Shown one piece after another: positions 25,231 to 35,109 of a stretch of 64,000 nt of DNA (position 1 is its first letter; each line of letters starts with the position of its first letter). The stretch is from positions 2,299,001 through 2,363,000 of the forward strand of contig CP051187.1 in assembly GCA_038087035.1 (NCBI GenBank). The letters are read 5' to 3'. This DNA is from Gloeotrichia echinulata CP02 (GTDB lineage: Bacteria > Cyanobacteriota > Cyanobacteriia > Cyanobacteriales > Nostocaceae). The position numbers were made by a program, and so were the translations under genes. The notes beneath the pieces were generated by a model. The model was not told where the DNA came from and did no database searches. It was given only the letters and a program-made list of their open reading frames with translations.

Positions 25231-27885
25231 TTAGGAAGCAGTCTTGTGAGATTTGGCTTCTAGGTTTTCCAAGCGGCTTTTGAGTTCCTGGTTTTGTTGT
25301 TTGAGTTGGTCGAGTTCCTCACGCAACTGACGCAGCGCATTTTCCGGGCCGATATGATTTTGGACTTGAGAAATTTCTTCATCAGCATAACGGCGTACGC
25401 GGCCATCTGGTGTTTGGTCAGCAAGCGATCGCAAAATCCCCATCGCCTTAGGTGTTTCCATCTGTCCTAATGCTGTCACCACGGCCATTTGGGTTAAAAA
25501 GAAGGTTTCTTTTGCTAGTTCTGCTAATCGGTCTAAAATCAGTTCTAAATTTACCGGATTTTGACCAACAGAAATTTTACCTAAAGCGCGAATGGCATTT
25601 AGTCGTAATGGTTGTGGTACACCCAATTTGGTGTATTCTAGTAACAGATTTAAAGCTGGTTCTGAGGTTTTCAGCGCGGCTAAACCTGCGATCGCACCAC
25701 TACGTACGACTTCATTCCAACCTGCTTTTTCTTCCAAAACAGATTTCAGCAGCTTGATAACTTTTTCTTCCTTGGGTTTCTCTTCCAAGCTAGCAGATGC
25801 GATCGCCCCAATGGTACGACAAGCAGCAGCTTCGACGTAGTAACTGCGATCGCCATCTTGTAGCAGTTCTTTCACAGCCTTATAACTGTCATAGGTCTTG
25901 ATTTGAGCCAGTGCTTCAACTACAGATCTTCGCACGAAAGGATTTTGATCTTTCAATCCAGGGACTAAACCATCAAAGGCTTGATCCAATTTGATTTGAG
26001 CCAGTTGTTTAGCCACTTCGACACGCACACCCCAAAATGGCTCATTTTTTAACGCCGCAGCCAGTGCAAGAGTTGCTTCTAATCCACCTTTTTTCGCCAA
26101 AGTTTCTGCAGCATAGATCCGCGAAATCGGGTTGGGATCAAATTCTAATTGCGCTTTCAATTCCGCTACTGGATATTCAAAAGATACTGTTTTCAGATAA
26201 TTATTCCCCACATCAAAGCTGATAAATTGGGGTTTTTCTGCTAGTGGAAAATAGAAGCTTTGTTCACGTTCATTCACCCGGACAGTAAAAGTTATGAGTT
26301 GAGACTTAGGAGTGAGGAGTTGTGATTCACTCCTCACTTCTAACTCCTCACTGCTAACACCTTCTTTGTGAGAGTAACCAAAACCAATGGGAATTTTTAA
26401 GTCAAATAAATCTTTAGTTTCATTCTTGTCTGTGGTTGCTTGGGTTTGGGTAACTGTGATTTTCGCTAAATTACTATCTCCATCCCAAGAGTAAGCCACT
26501 TTAAAATCAGGATGACCACCACGATAAACGTATTGGTCGAATAAAAATGTAAGATTACGCCCAGTTGCTTTTTCTATCGCCCTTAATAAGTCTACTGTTT
26601 CAACTGTTGTATGGGCATGATCTTGGACAAATGTTTGGATAGCTTGCCAAAACAATTCTTCACCTAATTCTGCGCGAATCATGTGATAAACACAAGATCC
26701 TTTTTCGTAGATGTGGCGATCATAAAGTTCAATTGCTTCGCGGTAAACATGAGTTACCATTGGTCGGCGGTAGCGGCTACTATCTTCGCTAAAATAACTC
26801 CGGGCTTCCTGTAATCGATAGTAGGCTGCTGCTTGTGTTCCATATTCATGTTCTGTCCACATCACCTCAGAATAGGAAGCCATTCCTTCCTTAATCCAAG
26901 CATGAGACCAATGTTTAATCACCAATAAATCGCCAAACCATTGGTGTGCGAGTTCATGAACAACTAAACTTTCGGTGTTGAGGTTATCTAAGCTGGCGCG
27001 TTCATCAAGCAAACATCTATCTGTTAGCAGCGTTGTGGAGGTATTTTCCATCCCACCAAAGATAAAGTCATCGACGCAAACTTGGGCGTATTTGGGAAAA
27101 GGATAGGAATAACCATACTTTTCGGTCAAAAATTCGATCATTCGGGGAGTTTTGCCCATGCTGCGTTTAGCATCTTCCTCCCGTCCCTTATCTACATAAT
27201 AGGTGACAGGTTTACCCTTCCACTCATCCCGAATTTCGGCAAAATCCCCTACAGCCAAGGTCATCAAATAGGTAGGATGAATTTGCTGCTGTGACCAATG
27301 GTAGATTTTTTCCTCACCATCTTCTTGTGTATCAATTAGTTCGCCGTTAGAAATAGCAATCAGGGGTTTGGGAACGCGGACAAGAATTTCGGAAGTAGAA
27401 AGTTGTCCGGGGTAGTCGAAGCAGGGAAACCAGAAACGAGAGTCTTCATCTTCTCCCTGAGTCCAGACTTGGGTGGGCTTATTAGGGTAATATTTATCTG
27501 GTTGAATAAAGTAAATCCCCCGTTGTGGTTTTGTCACCGAATAGGAGATTGCAATCAACAACCGCTGACCCACCACGGTCGGAGTCGAAAGTTGGATAGC
27601 TAGTTTTTCGCCATCGTAGTCAAATTTTTGCCCTACTTTGTCCACCTGCACAGATTTGATATTCAGGTTAACAGCATCCAAAGTCAAACGATCAATACCA
27701 TTGCGAATTGGCATCAGGCGAATACTGCAGATGCCGTGGTAACTTTGGTGAGGGATATCCAGGCTCAGGTCTAAAAAAATATGCTCTACCTGTCCTGGGC
27801 GATCAGGGTTGTAGTGTGGTCTGGACCCTGGTAACTCAAAAGGCTTGTGTCCGTTATTTTCTGTATCAAAATAAGACTGTGACAT
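25231..27885 (-). CDS. M1 family aminopeptidase with HEAT-repeat C-terminus
   Basis: An 884-residue zinc aminopeptidase. The exopeptidase signature GGMENTST (~283-290) and zinc motif HELAHQWFGD (~317-326), with the third ligand Glu in the KEGMASYSE segment, are intact. C-terminal ~280 residues are HEAT-like repeats (AAETLAKKG, VRVEVAKQLAQI, VRRSVVEALAQI) and the end is a coiled coil (QLREELDQLKQQNQELK). Cleaves N-terminal amino acids from peptides. An in-frame insertion near residue 515-535 (EELEVRSESQLLTP) is encoded by an STRR-like sequence. ATG 27885. Confidence 0.92.
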   Translation of the reverse strand: MSQSYFDTENNGHKPFELPGSRPHYNPDRPGQVEHIFLDLSLDIPHQSYHGICSIRLMPIRNGIDRLTLDAVNLNIKSVQVDKVGQKFDYDGEKLAIQLSTPTVVGQRLLIAISYSVTKPQRGIYFIQPDKYYPNKPTQVWTQGEDEDSRFWFPCFDYPGQLSTSEILVRVPKPLIAISNGELIDTQEDGEEKIYHWSQQQIHPTYLMTLAVGDFAEIRDEWKGKPVTYYVDKGREEDAKRSMGKTPRMIEFLTEKYGYSYPFPKYAQVCVDDFIFGGMENTSTTLLTDRCLLDERASLDNLNTESLVVHELAHQWFGDLLVIKHWSHAWIKEGMASYSEVMWTEHEYGTQAAAYYRLQEARSYFSEDSSRYRRPMVTHVYREAIELYDRHIYEKGSCVYHMIRAELGEELFWQAIQTFVQDHAHTTVETVDLLRAIEKATGRNLTFLFDQYVYRGGHPDFKVAYSWDGDSNLAKITVTQTQATTDKNETKDLFDLKIPIGFGYSHKEGVSSEELEVRSESQLLTPKSQLITFTVRVNEREQSFYFPLAEKPQFISFDVGNNYLKTVSFEYPVAELKAQLEFDPNPISRIYAAETLAKKGGLEATLALAAALKNEPFWGVRVEVAKQLAQIKLDQAFDGLVPGLKDQNPFVRRSVVEALAQIKTYDSYKAVKELLQDGDRSYYVEAAACRTIGAIASASLEEKPKEEKVIKLLKSVLEEKAGWNEVVRSGAIAGLAALKTSEPALNLLLEYTKLGVPQPLRLNAIRALGKISVGQNPVNLELILDRLAELAKETFFLTQMAVVTALGQMETPKAMGILRSLADQTPDGRVRRYADEEISQVQNHIGPENALRQLREELDQLKQQNQELKSRLENLEAKSHKTAS

Positions 27886-27964
27886 TGATGCTTAGTAACC
27901 TTATTATCCTGAAAATTCTGGCTAGATGTAGTAAAGAAAAATAGTGATATCGACTGCAATCCGG

Positions 27965-28515
27965 CGTGGATAAGATTCCATCGCCCCCATCTACCCCCTA
28001 AAAAAGGGGGTTGGGAAAATAGCCCACCCTAAAAAAGGGGGGTTGGGGTTTGTGACAGAGACATCAAAATGCTACCGAACCATATTGATACCTGCTGTTC
28101 CCAATGAACTTTTTCATCTGGAAGGATTCCCTACTGGGCTGGATGTATTGGAATCCATCTTACCCATATCCCTTCCGTTTACCCTGATGTTAGCTAATAG
28201 TTTGTACTCTATTGTCATCGGGTCAAGAGTCTCTTGCGCCTCGATCTTGAGTACAAATGCTCCCAAGCATTCCTATAGATTAGGATAGCTTGCTGCTTTC
28301 AAGCAGGATATTTTTTTTTCATAAACAATAGACAGTTTACGGATTTTCTCCTGACCCTTTTGAAGTAATCTTTGGAGTCTTTCCCATCCAATAGTGTGTT
28401 GGACTACTAATTTTATCAGTAAATACCGATAAATTAGTAAAGCTTATTAATAATTGTAAAAAGTCTACAATGACGTTTGTACTAACCTCGGTGACAATTA
28501 GAGCAAAAGAGGATA
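27965..28515. other. intergenic region, no gene supported
   Basis: Contains two C-run/G-run hairpins (CCCCCTAAAAAAGGGGG near 27994-28012 and a related one). A ~230-bp following stretch has an open frame (28043-28288) but no homology I recognise, no good start context and repeat-like codon use. A short hairpin AGCTTGCTGCTTTCAAGCAGG precedes the next gene. Confidence 0.45.
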
Positions 28516-30204
28516 ATGACAATGCCTGAAAATAAATTAAAGTTTTTAATCCCGACTGTTGGCGCAGCTGTAGTGCTGACAGGAGGTATAGCTGCCTATA
28601 TGTATTTTAAAACTCCATCTGGAGATAGTGTCGGCGCTCTAGGCAGTGCCAAAGTCGTACCTTCCACGGCATTAATGGCCACCTATATTAACACTGACCC
28701 CCAAGCTTGGACGAAGTTACAGCAGTTTGGGACGCCAGAAGCACAACAGCTAGTTACCAAAGGTTTGGAGAGTTTTAATCAAGAAAACCTCAAAGAAAGT
28801 AACATTTCTTATGAAAAAGATATAAAGCCTTGGGTTGGTGGTGTGATGATTGCTGTGTTACCGCCAAATCCAGTGAAACCCGCACAGTTCAAGACGCCTG
28901 CGGCTGAACCGAATCAACCCGCCAAGTTACAGTCAGAACCAAATATCCTGATGGTGGTGGGAATTAAGGACAAATTAGCGGCCTTGAATTTTGGCCTGAA
29001 ATTGAAGGAGCAAAAAGGCGTCCAAATCCAAGAAACTGACTACAAAGGCGAAAAGATTACAGAAACTACCCAAAAAGGCAAACCGACCTACAGTGTATTG
29101 TTAAATAATAGCCAATTGGTATTGGCTCCCGAAAAGCAAGCTATAGAACAGGCGATTGACACCTTTAAAGGCCAGCCCTCCTTTGCGACTAAAGAAGGCG
29201 CAAGCAACATTCTCAGCAAAGGTGTGGATGTGCAAAACACCCTCGCCCAAATTTATGTACCTGACTATGCGGGTATGGTACAACAATTGGTAGCCGCAAA
29301 TCCCCAGGGAACACAGTTACCGACGCAAACCATGAACCAATTGAAGCAGGTGAAATCTATGGTAGCGGGTGTGGGTGTTGATGATGCAGGCCTGCGGGTG
29401 AAAGCGATCGCTAACTTAGATCCAGATCTGAACAAATTCCAGTATCAAACAACTCCCGCGAAGATAGTGGCGCAATTTCCTGCTGATACCTTTGCCCTAG
29501 TTAGCGGACAGGGGATCAGTCGTAGCTGGCAAACACTATTAGAACAGTCTAAAGATTATCCTGATTTTAAACAAGCAGTTGAACAAACTCGCGCACAACT
29601 TAAACTTGTCAATATTGACCTAGATAAGGAAATTTTTGGGTGGATGGATGGAGAATTTGCTTTAGGGGCGATTCCATCAGATAAAGGTTTGTTAGCCAGT
29701 GTTGGTTTTGGTGGCGCTTTGGTATTTGACACCAGCGATCGCCAAACTGCAGAAGCGACATTAAGCAAACTCGATACCCTGATCAAAACACAACAAGTCA
29801 ACGTCGCCCAAACCAAAGTTGGCGGTAAAGATGTCACTGAATGGCAAGTTCCTCAACAAGGAGCTTTATTATCTCATGGTTGGTTAGATCAAGACACCTT
29901 ATTTATAGCCATTGGTGGACCGGTTGCAGAGGCGATCGCCTCTCCCAAAGGTCAATCTCTGGAAAATAGCGACGCCTTCAAAAGCGCCACTAGTTCTTTG
30001 CAAAAACCTAACGGCGGCTATTTCTTCTTAGATATGGACAAAACAGTATCCTTGGTCAATCGTATAGCAAGTCAATCACTCTCACCTCAAGCTAATGCCA
30101 TTTTGGCTTCGATTCGTGGTTTGGGTGTTACCGCTACTAGTCCTGATAAATCCACCACTCAATTAGAGATGTTAGTGGCTTTAAAACCAAAATCTGCAAA
30201 GTAG
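28516..30204 (+). CDS. DUF3352 family protein
   Basis: A 562-residue protein of the cyanobacterial DUF3352 family. Residues ~8-30 form an N-terminal membrane anchor (FLIPTVGAAVVLTGGIAAYM). The rest is periplasmic/lumenal, with repeated features such as PADTFALVSGQGISRSW, FFLDMDKTVSLVNRI and GGPVAEAIASPKGQS. Function unknown. Short disordered linker after the anchor. ATG 28516 (MTMPENK; ATG 28522 possible). Monocistronic. Confidence 0.82.
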   Translation: MTMPENKLKFLIPTVGAAVVLTGGIAAYMYFKTPSGDSVGALGSAKVVPSTALMATYINTDPQAWTKLQQFGTPEAQQLVTKGLESFNQENLKESNISYEKDIKPWVGGVMIAVLPPNPVKPAQFKTPAAEPNQPAKLQSEPNILMVVGIKDKLAALNFGLKLKEQKGVQIQETDYKGEKITETTQKGKPTYSVLLNNSQLVLAPEKQAIEQAIDTFKGQPSFATKEGASNILSKGVDVQNTLAQIYVPDYAGMVQQLVAANPQGTQLPTQTMNQLKQVKSMVAGVGVDDAGLRVKAIANLDPDLNKFQYQTTPAKIVAQFPADTFALVSGQGISRSWQTLLEQSKDYPDFKQAVEQTRAQLKLVNIDLDKEIFGWMDGEFALGAIPSDKGLLASVGFGGALVFDTSDRQTAEATLSKLDTLIKTQQVNVAQTKVGGKDVTEWQVPQQGALLSHGWLDQDTLFIAIGGPVAEAIASPKGQSLENSDAFKSATSSLQKPNGGYFFLDMDKTVSLVNRIASQSLSPQANAILASIRGLGVTATSPDKSTTQLEMLVALKPKSAK

Positions 30205-30350
30205 AGAAATAGGGAATGGGGAATCCTAGGGGCGGGGTCTCCCCGCCCTCATCACGACAGCGTTAAAATAAACCCATAAATCCCAAATCCCATAGCTCAA
30301 GCCATGACACTTTAATAGCCTTTTTTAGCTTTGCTCTTGCGCTTTTGGCT

Positions 30351-30560
30351 ATGGTTTATCGTATTGCTAGGAGTGAGGCAAAAATCTATGAGGCAATAGA
30401 TTCTCATGGTGATGCTGCTAGGGAGCGCATGAATGATATTGAGAAAGCGATTGGCATTCAGACTGCGATTTATGAAGAGAGAAAGGAGTGGGTTGATTAT
30501 CTCATTCGTGGTTTAAACGAAAAGATTGATCATAAATTTAACCAATTGCATTCTGATTAA
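30351..30560 (+). CDS. small hydrophobic-helix/coiled-coil protein, unknown
   Basis: A 69-residue ORF: MVYRIARSEAKIYEAID followed by an amphipathic helix with ERMNDIEKAIGIQT and EERKEWVDYLIRGLNEKI. The same frame upstream encodes a membrane-like LIAFFSFALALL, suggesting the real start is upstream with a non-standard codon or that the 5' end is broken. Function unknown; reminiscent of small phage-like or membrane-anchored helical proteins. Confidence 0.4.
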   Translation: MVYRIARSEAKIYEAIDSHGDAARERMNDIEKAIGIQTAIYEERKEWVDYLIRGLNEKIDHKFNQLHSD

Positions 30561-30767
30561 AAGAATTGCAAGAGGATTTTAAATCCAAAAATGGTCATTA
30601 GCATGTCCTGGACTTAACGATGAAGCTGATAACAGCGTCAAGTAAAGCGTTGATTTCGGTTAAGTCCATGTTTAGCCTGTGATTGTTTTTGCATTTATAG
30701 CAAGGCGGTTTATTCCCTGTGTGTGGGGATTCAATGTACTCTAATGGTAGGTATTCTGAGGGGAGGA

Positions 30768-30845
30768 TGTTCGCAAAGCGTCACGTAAAGCCTGCGGCAT
30801 AGCTTTGCGAACGCGGAGCGTCCCGTAGGGAACGTTAATCTTCTA
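30768..30845. repeat. intergenic copy of GCCTTCGGC/CGCGAACG-type repeat
   Basis: Contains AAGCCTGCGGCATAGCTTTG and CGCGGAGCGTCCCGTAGGG phrases, the same repeat family as inserts at 60123, 33795, 33157 and 34481. See the finding on intragenic copies. Confidence 0.6.
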
Positions 30846-30965
30846 GCGGGAAGGGAGACCCTACAAACTGGAGATTTCTTTAATTGTCAGTCCCTTATGG
30901 TCAACATATAGATATATTCTCATAATAATGAACTGCCAAAGACGCCAAGGGAACCAAAAACGAGA

Positions 30966-31598
30966 ATGTTGACTGTTGCATTGCCAAAAGGGGAACTACT
31001 GAAAAATAGCATCCGCCTGTTACAATCTGTAGGATTGGATTTTAGTGCTTTTTTAGATGCAGGAAATCGCCAACTGCAGATTCCTGACGTTAGCGGACAA
31101 GCTAAAGGACTGCTTGTACGTGGGCAAGATGTGCCTGTATATGTAGAATATGGTCAGGCACAATTGGGTATTATTGGTTATGATGTGCTGCGGGAGAAAA
31201 AGCCGCAGGTTGCACAATTGGTTGATTTGCAATTTGGCCATTGTCGCCTATCTGTAGCCGTAAAAGCATCTAGTTCCTACAAATCGCCTTTAGATTTGCC
31301 TGCTCATGGTAGAATTGCTTCTAAATATGTCAATTGCGCTCGTGAATATTTCCACAGTCTGGATTTGCCTGTGGAAATCGTCCCCCTGTATGGTTCAGTA
31401 GAACTAGGACCGATTACGGGGATGTCAGAAGCAATCGTGGATTTGGTTTCCACTGGGCGGACGTTGCAAGAAAATGGTTTGATTGAAATTACTACTTTGT
31501 ATGAAAGCACAGCACGTTTGATTGCTCATCCCCTGAGTTATCGTCTCAATACAGGTAATTTGCACAAATGGGTCGAGGATGTGCGCTCTTCTGTCTAG
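30966..31598 (+). CDS. hisG: ATP phosphoribosyltransferase, short form (HisG)
   Basis: A 210-residue short-form HisG: MLTVALPKGELLKNSIRLLQ at the start, then DVPVYVEYGQAQLGIIGYDV and EIVPLYGSVELGPITG-type sequence, DLVSTGRTLQENGL. It catalyses the first histidine-biosynthesis step, ATP plus PRPP to phosphoribosyl-ATP. The short form lacks the C-terminal regulatory domain and needs HisZ, which is not in this window. ATG 30966. Confidence 0.95.
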   Translation: MLTVALPKGELLKNSIRLLQSVGLDFSAFLDAGNRQLQIPDVSGQAKGLLVRGQDVPVYVEYGQAQLGIIGYDVLREKKPQVAQLVDLQFGHCRLSVAVKASSSYKSPLDLPAHGRIASKYVNCAREYFHSLDLPVEIVPLYGSVELGPITGMSEAIVDLVSTGRTLQENGLIEITTLYESTARLIAHPLSYRLNTGNLHKWVEDVRSSV

Positions 31599-31721
31599 GA
31601 TTGACTTCCAATTGCGAAAATATCCTTTCTGCGTGGCGCAAGGCCCTGCGCCCCTACAGATGTACAAATAATTTGGGATAATTTATTTTTTGGCAGTCCC
31701 TAACGATAGGAAATTTTGTGG

Positions 31722-32252
31722 TTAGTGACGGTTGTTTGACATGAATTCCGGTTTAATACGACTTTTATAGCGTTTAGATACTTCTTGTTCTGGATCAATA
31801 CCTTCAAAGGTCGGGGGTAGCCAAACTCGCATGAGCAGCAGTAATCCCAAAACTAATAAGAAAGCACAAGTGGCTAAAACTTGACTCCAATTGGTTTCTA
31901 GTATGCCTTTAACAATAACTTCGCGTAAAACCGAAACAATCGCCACTTCTACAGCTACCCCAATGGATATTCGTTGTTCTTGGAGGTAAATAATCAGCAG
32001 TCGAAATAACTCAACTAAGATCAGTAGAAAGAGAATATCGGCGGTAACAGCATGAAAATCCAATGGAGGAAGCAGGGAGAGGAACATATCTCTCACCTGC
32101 AGCACCATGAAGCTAAATAAACCAATACACAGGGAAATTACAATTAAATCTTGGATTAATTCCAAGCTGCGAACGATGCGTCCGCGATTAATTTCGTACA
32201 TGGAAATTGAGGTATCTTCTACAGGCTTATACATGGCTTTTAATTTTTTCAA
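31722..32252 (-). CDS. PsiE-like membrane protein
   Basis: A 176-residue protein resembling the phosphate-starvation-inducible PsiE family: four hydrophobic segments (residues ~35-55, ~68-90, ~98-120, ~128-150), RRIYEL-like ERQDLI region and VELFRLLIIYLQEQR. It probably sits in the inner membrane. Role unknown. Convergent with hisG, separated by a degenerate GC palindrome copy (31635-31654). Confidence 0.7.
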   Translation of the reverse strand: MKKLKAMYKPVEDTSISMYEINRGRIVRSLELIQDLIVISLCIGLFSFMVLQVRDMFLSLLPPLDFHAVTADILFLLILVELFRLLIIYLQEQRISIGVAVEVAIVSVLREVIVKGILETNWSQVLATCAFLLVLGLLLLMRVWLPPTFEGIDPEQEVSKRYKSRIKPEFMSNNRH

Positions 32253-32591
32253 CAGTTAACAAGATTCAAGACTTCGGGAGAAATTTTCTAATTATGCTTT
32301 GATTTATAGCGATTCTCATTTTTCACAGGATCTGGAAAACCTCTCTCCTACAAGGAGAACTTTAAATTTTCCGTCTTCCCTCCAAGGGTTGGAGTTGGGG
32401 GTGGGGTTAAAGCGTAGGGACATTTACTTTTTTTGAGTGATTGTTCTTCTTCTTATCTTTGCCTGATCACAGTAAATTAGTAAAATGCCAATTTCTAAAG
32501 ACATTCATCAGCAAGATTTATGTGTTCTGGTGTAGTCGGGGAATAACGGCTACTTGGAATCAGTCAAATTTGAGTTTTTTCATCAAAATTT

Positions 32592-33127
32592 ATGAATCCT
32601 ATATCTACCAATAATGAAGCAGCGCGACTGGAAGCCTTGGGTGAATATCAGATTCTCGACACTGAACCAGAAGAAGTTTACGACAATATAGTAAAATTAG
32701 CGGCATTTATTTGTGACACGCCTATCGCCTTCGTCAATTTCATCGATGAACACCGTCACTGGTTTAAAGCCAAGGTCGGTTTGGAGGTATCGGAAATCCC
32801 GCGTAATGTTGAGTCATCTTACCTATGCCAAGAGCAACAGGGAGTTGTAGTAATTTCCGATAGCTTAGTTGAAGCAAAAGCTGATAATTCTGTAGTCATT
32901 GGCTATCCTGATGTGCGATTTTATGCGGGTATAGCGCTGAAAAACCCGCAAGGATATATGCTGGGAACTCTCTGCGTGATTGACACAATTCCTCGAGAAC
33001 TGAGTCAAAAACAAATGGAGTCCTTGGAGGCGCTGAGTCGCTTGGTGATGAACCAACTAGAGCTAAGGCGGAAAGCGATTACCGAACAGCAAAGGGCGTT
33101 AAGCGATCGCCAGCGGGTGGAAGAGGA
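32592..33127 (+). pseudogene. N-terminal part of a hybrid histidine kinase (GAF domain)
   Basis: Starts MNPISTNNEAARLEALGEYQ and carries a GAF domain (residues ~20-160) with CDTPIAFVNFIDEHRHWFKA, MLGTLCVIDTIPRELSQKQ, then a helix leading toward a HisKA. The frame continues into the tnpB element and stops at 33174-33176; true kinase sequence ends at ~33127. The HisKA domain and part of the ATPase domain are missing; the C-terminal remainder lies at 34484-35031. The gene is broken. Confidence 0.85.
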
Positions 33128-34010
33128 AATGAACTACCCCGCCCTACTTCACTTCGTGACGCTACGCGAACGTTGAGGGCGGGGTTTCTACATCCCCACC
33201 CGTAGAGCAAGATTTTTGACGTTTCTTTTGACCTAGTTGCTTTAGACTTCCAGTCTGCTTTCGCTTTTTGGTATCTGAAGTAGAGCCAGAATCATCTACG
33301 TCTTTGAGGTTAGTTCCTAGCCCCTGTAGATTCTTTGAATGCCAAAGTAACATCACTTCTGCTGATGCTATATCCCTTTGTTGGGTGTATCCACAATTCC
33401 GGCAAATATGTTCTCGCTGGTCTAAAGTTTTCTTTTCTTGATGCCCACATTTAGGGCAAGTTTGGGATGGTTTTACCTGACGTGTAGGCACTTCTACAAA
33501 TAACCCACCAACATCTGATAATTTTGCTTTTAGAGCATCTTTTATCATTCCCATTCTCACATCAAGAATTGATTTATTTAGACCAGTTTTTTGTTTTTTA
33601 CGTTTGCCCTTTTTGGCTTTGGCACTCATTTTTTTGACCTCTAGTTTCTCGGACACTACCGTGCTATTACCGCTGATTATCCGTGTAGTTTCCTGGTGAA
33701 CGAAATTCTGGCGTTGATTAGCAACTTTTCTCGAAAGCTTGCTAATCAACTTTTGTGTTTTCTTCCACCTTCTAGAAGCCTTGACCCTTCTCTGCGAGAC
33801 GCTACGCGAACGACTGCGCTCAGGGTCAACAGTGAGCGAAGCCGAACTGTTGATCTTCTTTTTGAAATTAGGCGAGCGTTTGCGACGCTTTTTTTTGCTT
33901 AATTGTTTATTTTTTTGCTCTGCTTTACGAAAAAACCTAGGGGCAGGAACTAAACCATTTTCTTGTCCATTTGTCCAAGCAATTGCATCGTTACAACCCA
34001 GGTCAATAGC
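33128..34010 (-). mobile_element. IS200/IS605-type fragment with 5'-truncated tnpB (TnpB1 copy A)
   Basis: The right end (ACTACCCCGCCC ... GGGCGGGGTTTCTAC, 33133-33189) matches the copy at 58,342. The tnpB ORF (33176 to 34010) lacks its N-terminal third: it resumes at AIDLGCNDAIAWTNG. Catalytic motifs remaining: the first Asp (DLGCNDAIA), NSTVVSEKLEVKKM and the zinc ribbon CPKCGHQ...CRNCG with DIASAEVML. An in-frame STRR/REP-like insert gives VDPERSRSRSVSQRR. Nonfunctional for lack of the N-terminus. Confidence 0.88.
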
Positions 34011-34484
34011 ATTGACATACTCCCCGGCGTGAACGCACGGGGATTCTAATTCATGGTTCACAGAAATCCGCTTGCTATATTAAGTTTCCCATCAATAGTA
34101 TTGGCGGTCTTCTCCCCATGCTTTTCATCTGGCGATGCAGATTCCCAATGCCCTTGAGTACTCTTGTTTTGCCACTCAACTCCTAATATCTTCATTCCTT
34201 TTTTGAGGATATTAATTGCCGCGTTCGTATCACGGCATATTTCAACTCCACAGTTATAACATGAATGAGTTCGGGTGCTGAGTGACTTTTTCACCCTATG
34301 TCCACAATTAGAGCAATCTTGGGAGGTGTAAGCGGGCGTTACTGCTACCACTACCTTATCCCAGATTTTTCCGTAGTAGTCTAGCCATTGAGTGAACTGA
34401 TACCAACTAGCGTCAGAAATCGATTTAGCCAAATGGTGATTTTTGACCATGTTCGCAATCTTCAAATCTAGCCTTCGGCAACGG
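34011..34484 (-). mobile_element. second tnpB fragment (TnpB2) inserted in TnpB1 copy A
   Basis: The right-end hairpin (ACTCCCCGGCG...CGCACGGGGATTC, 34019-34045) directly abuts TnpB1 coding sequence at 34010. The ORF is the C-terminal half of a TnpB: NMVKNHHLAKSISDASWYQF, AVTPAYTSQDCSNCGHRVKK, CYNCG and EICRDTNAAINIL. It is truncated at ~34484 where kinase sequence begins. The left end is missing, so the deletion removed both this element's left part and the middle of the kinase. Confidence 0.85.
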
Positions 34485-35031
34485 CTTCGCCGAACAAGGA
34501 ACCGGTTTAGGACTTTCCACTGTTCTGGGAATCATCAAAAGTCACGATGGTTTTATCAACGTTTATAGCGAAGTGGGAATTGGCACCCGGTTTCAAGTTT
34601 ACTTACCAGCGGTAGGGGGTATAGAAACACTAATTTCGGAAAATTCCACAGCCCTAATCGGACATGGAGAACTGATTCTGATTGTCGATGATGAAGTCGC
34701 TATTCAGGATATTACGAAAAACTCCCTGGAAACATACAATTACAAAACTATGATAGCTGGTGATGGGATTGAGGCGATCGCTCTCTACGCTAAATACATC
34801 GATAAAATTAGCGTCGTACTCATGGATATGATGTTACCCTCCCTAGATGGTTTAACAGCCATCCGCACTTTGAAAAAAATCAACCCCAATATCAAAATCA
34901 TCGCTACTAGTGGACTCATGTCCAACAATAAGTTGATGGCAGTAGCTGAGGCTGGTGTCACTACCTTTTTGTCTAAACCCTACACCATCAACGAATTATT
35001 GCTGGCTTTACAAAAGGTGCTTACTAACTAG
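34484..35031 (+). pseudogene. C-terminal part of the broken hybrid histidine kinase
   Basis: Begins inside the ATPase domain with GTGLGLSTVLGIIKSHDGFI, then FQVYLPAV, and a complete receiver domain: ILIVDDEVAIQDITK, the phosphoacceptor Asp in VLMDMMLPSLDG and the conserved Lys in TFLSKPYT. An FGNGFAEQ insert is encoded by a GCCTTCGGC-type repeat at the junction. Start codons near 34573 are internal; without the sensor/HisKA part it is not a functional kinase, though the receiver alone could be expressed. Confidence 0.8.
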
Positions 35032-35109
35032 GAAATTACTTCCTATCCTTCACCGACAAAACAAGCAACTTAATCTCAAAGAGCGATGCCTATTTGGGCT
35101 ACGCCATCG

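Noticed and set aside
28043..28288. 81-codon ORF upstream of the DUF3352 gene
   Set aside because: No recognisable homology, unusual composition and next to hairpin repeats; a leftover open frame is more likely.
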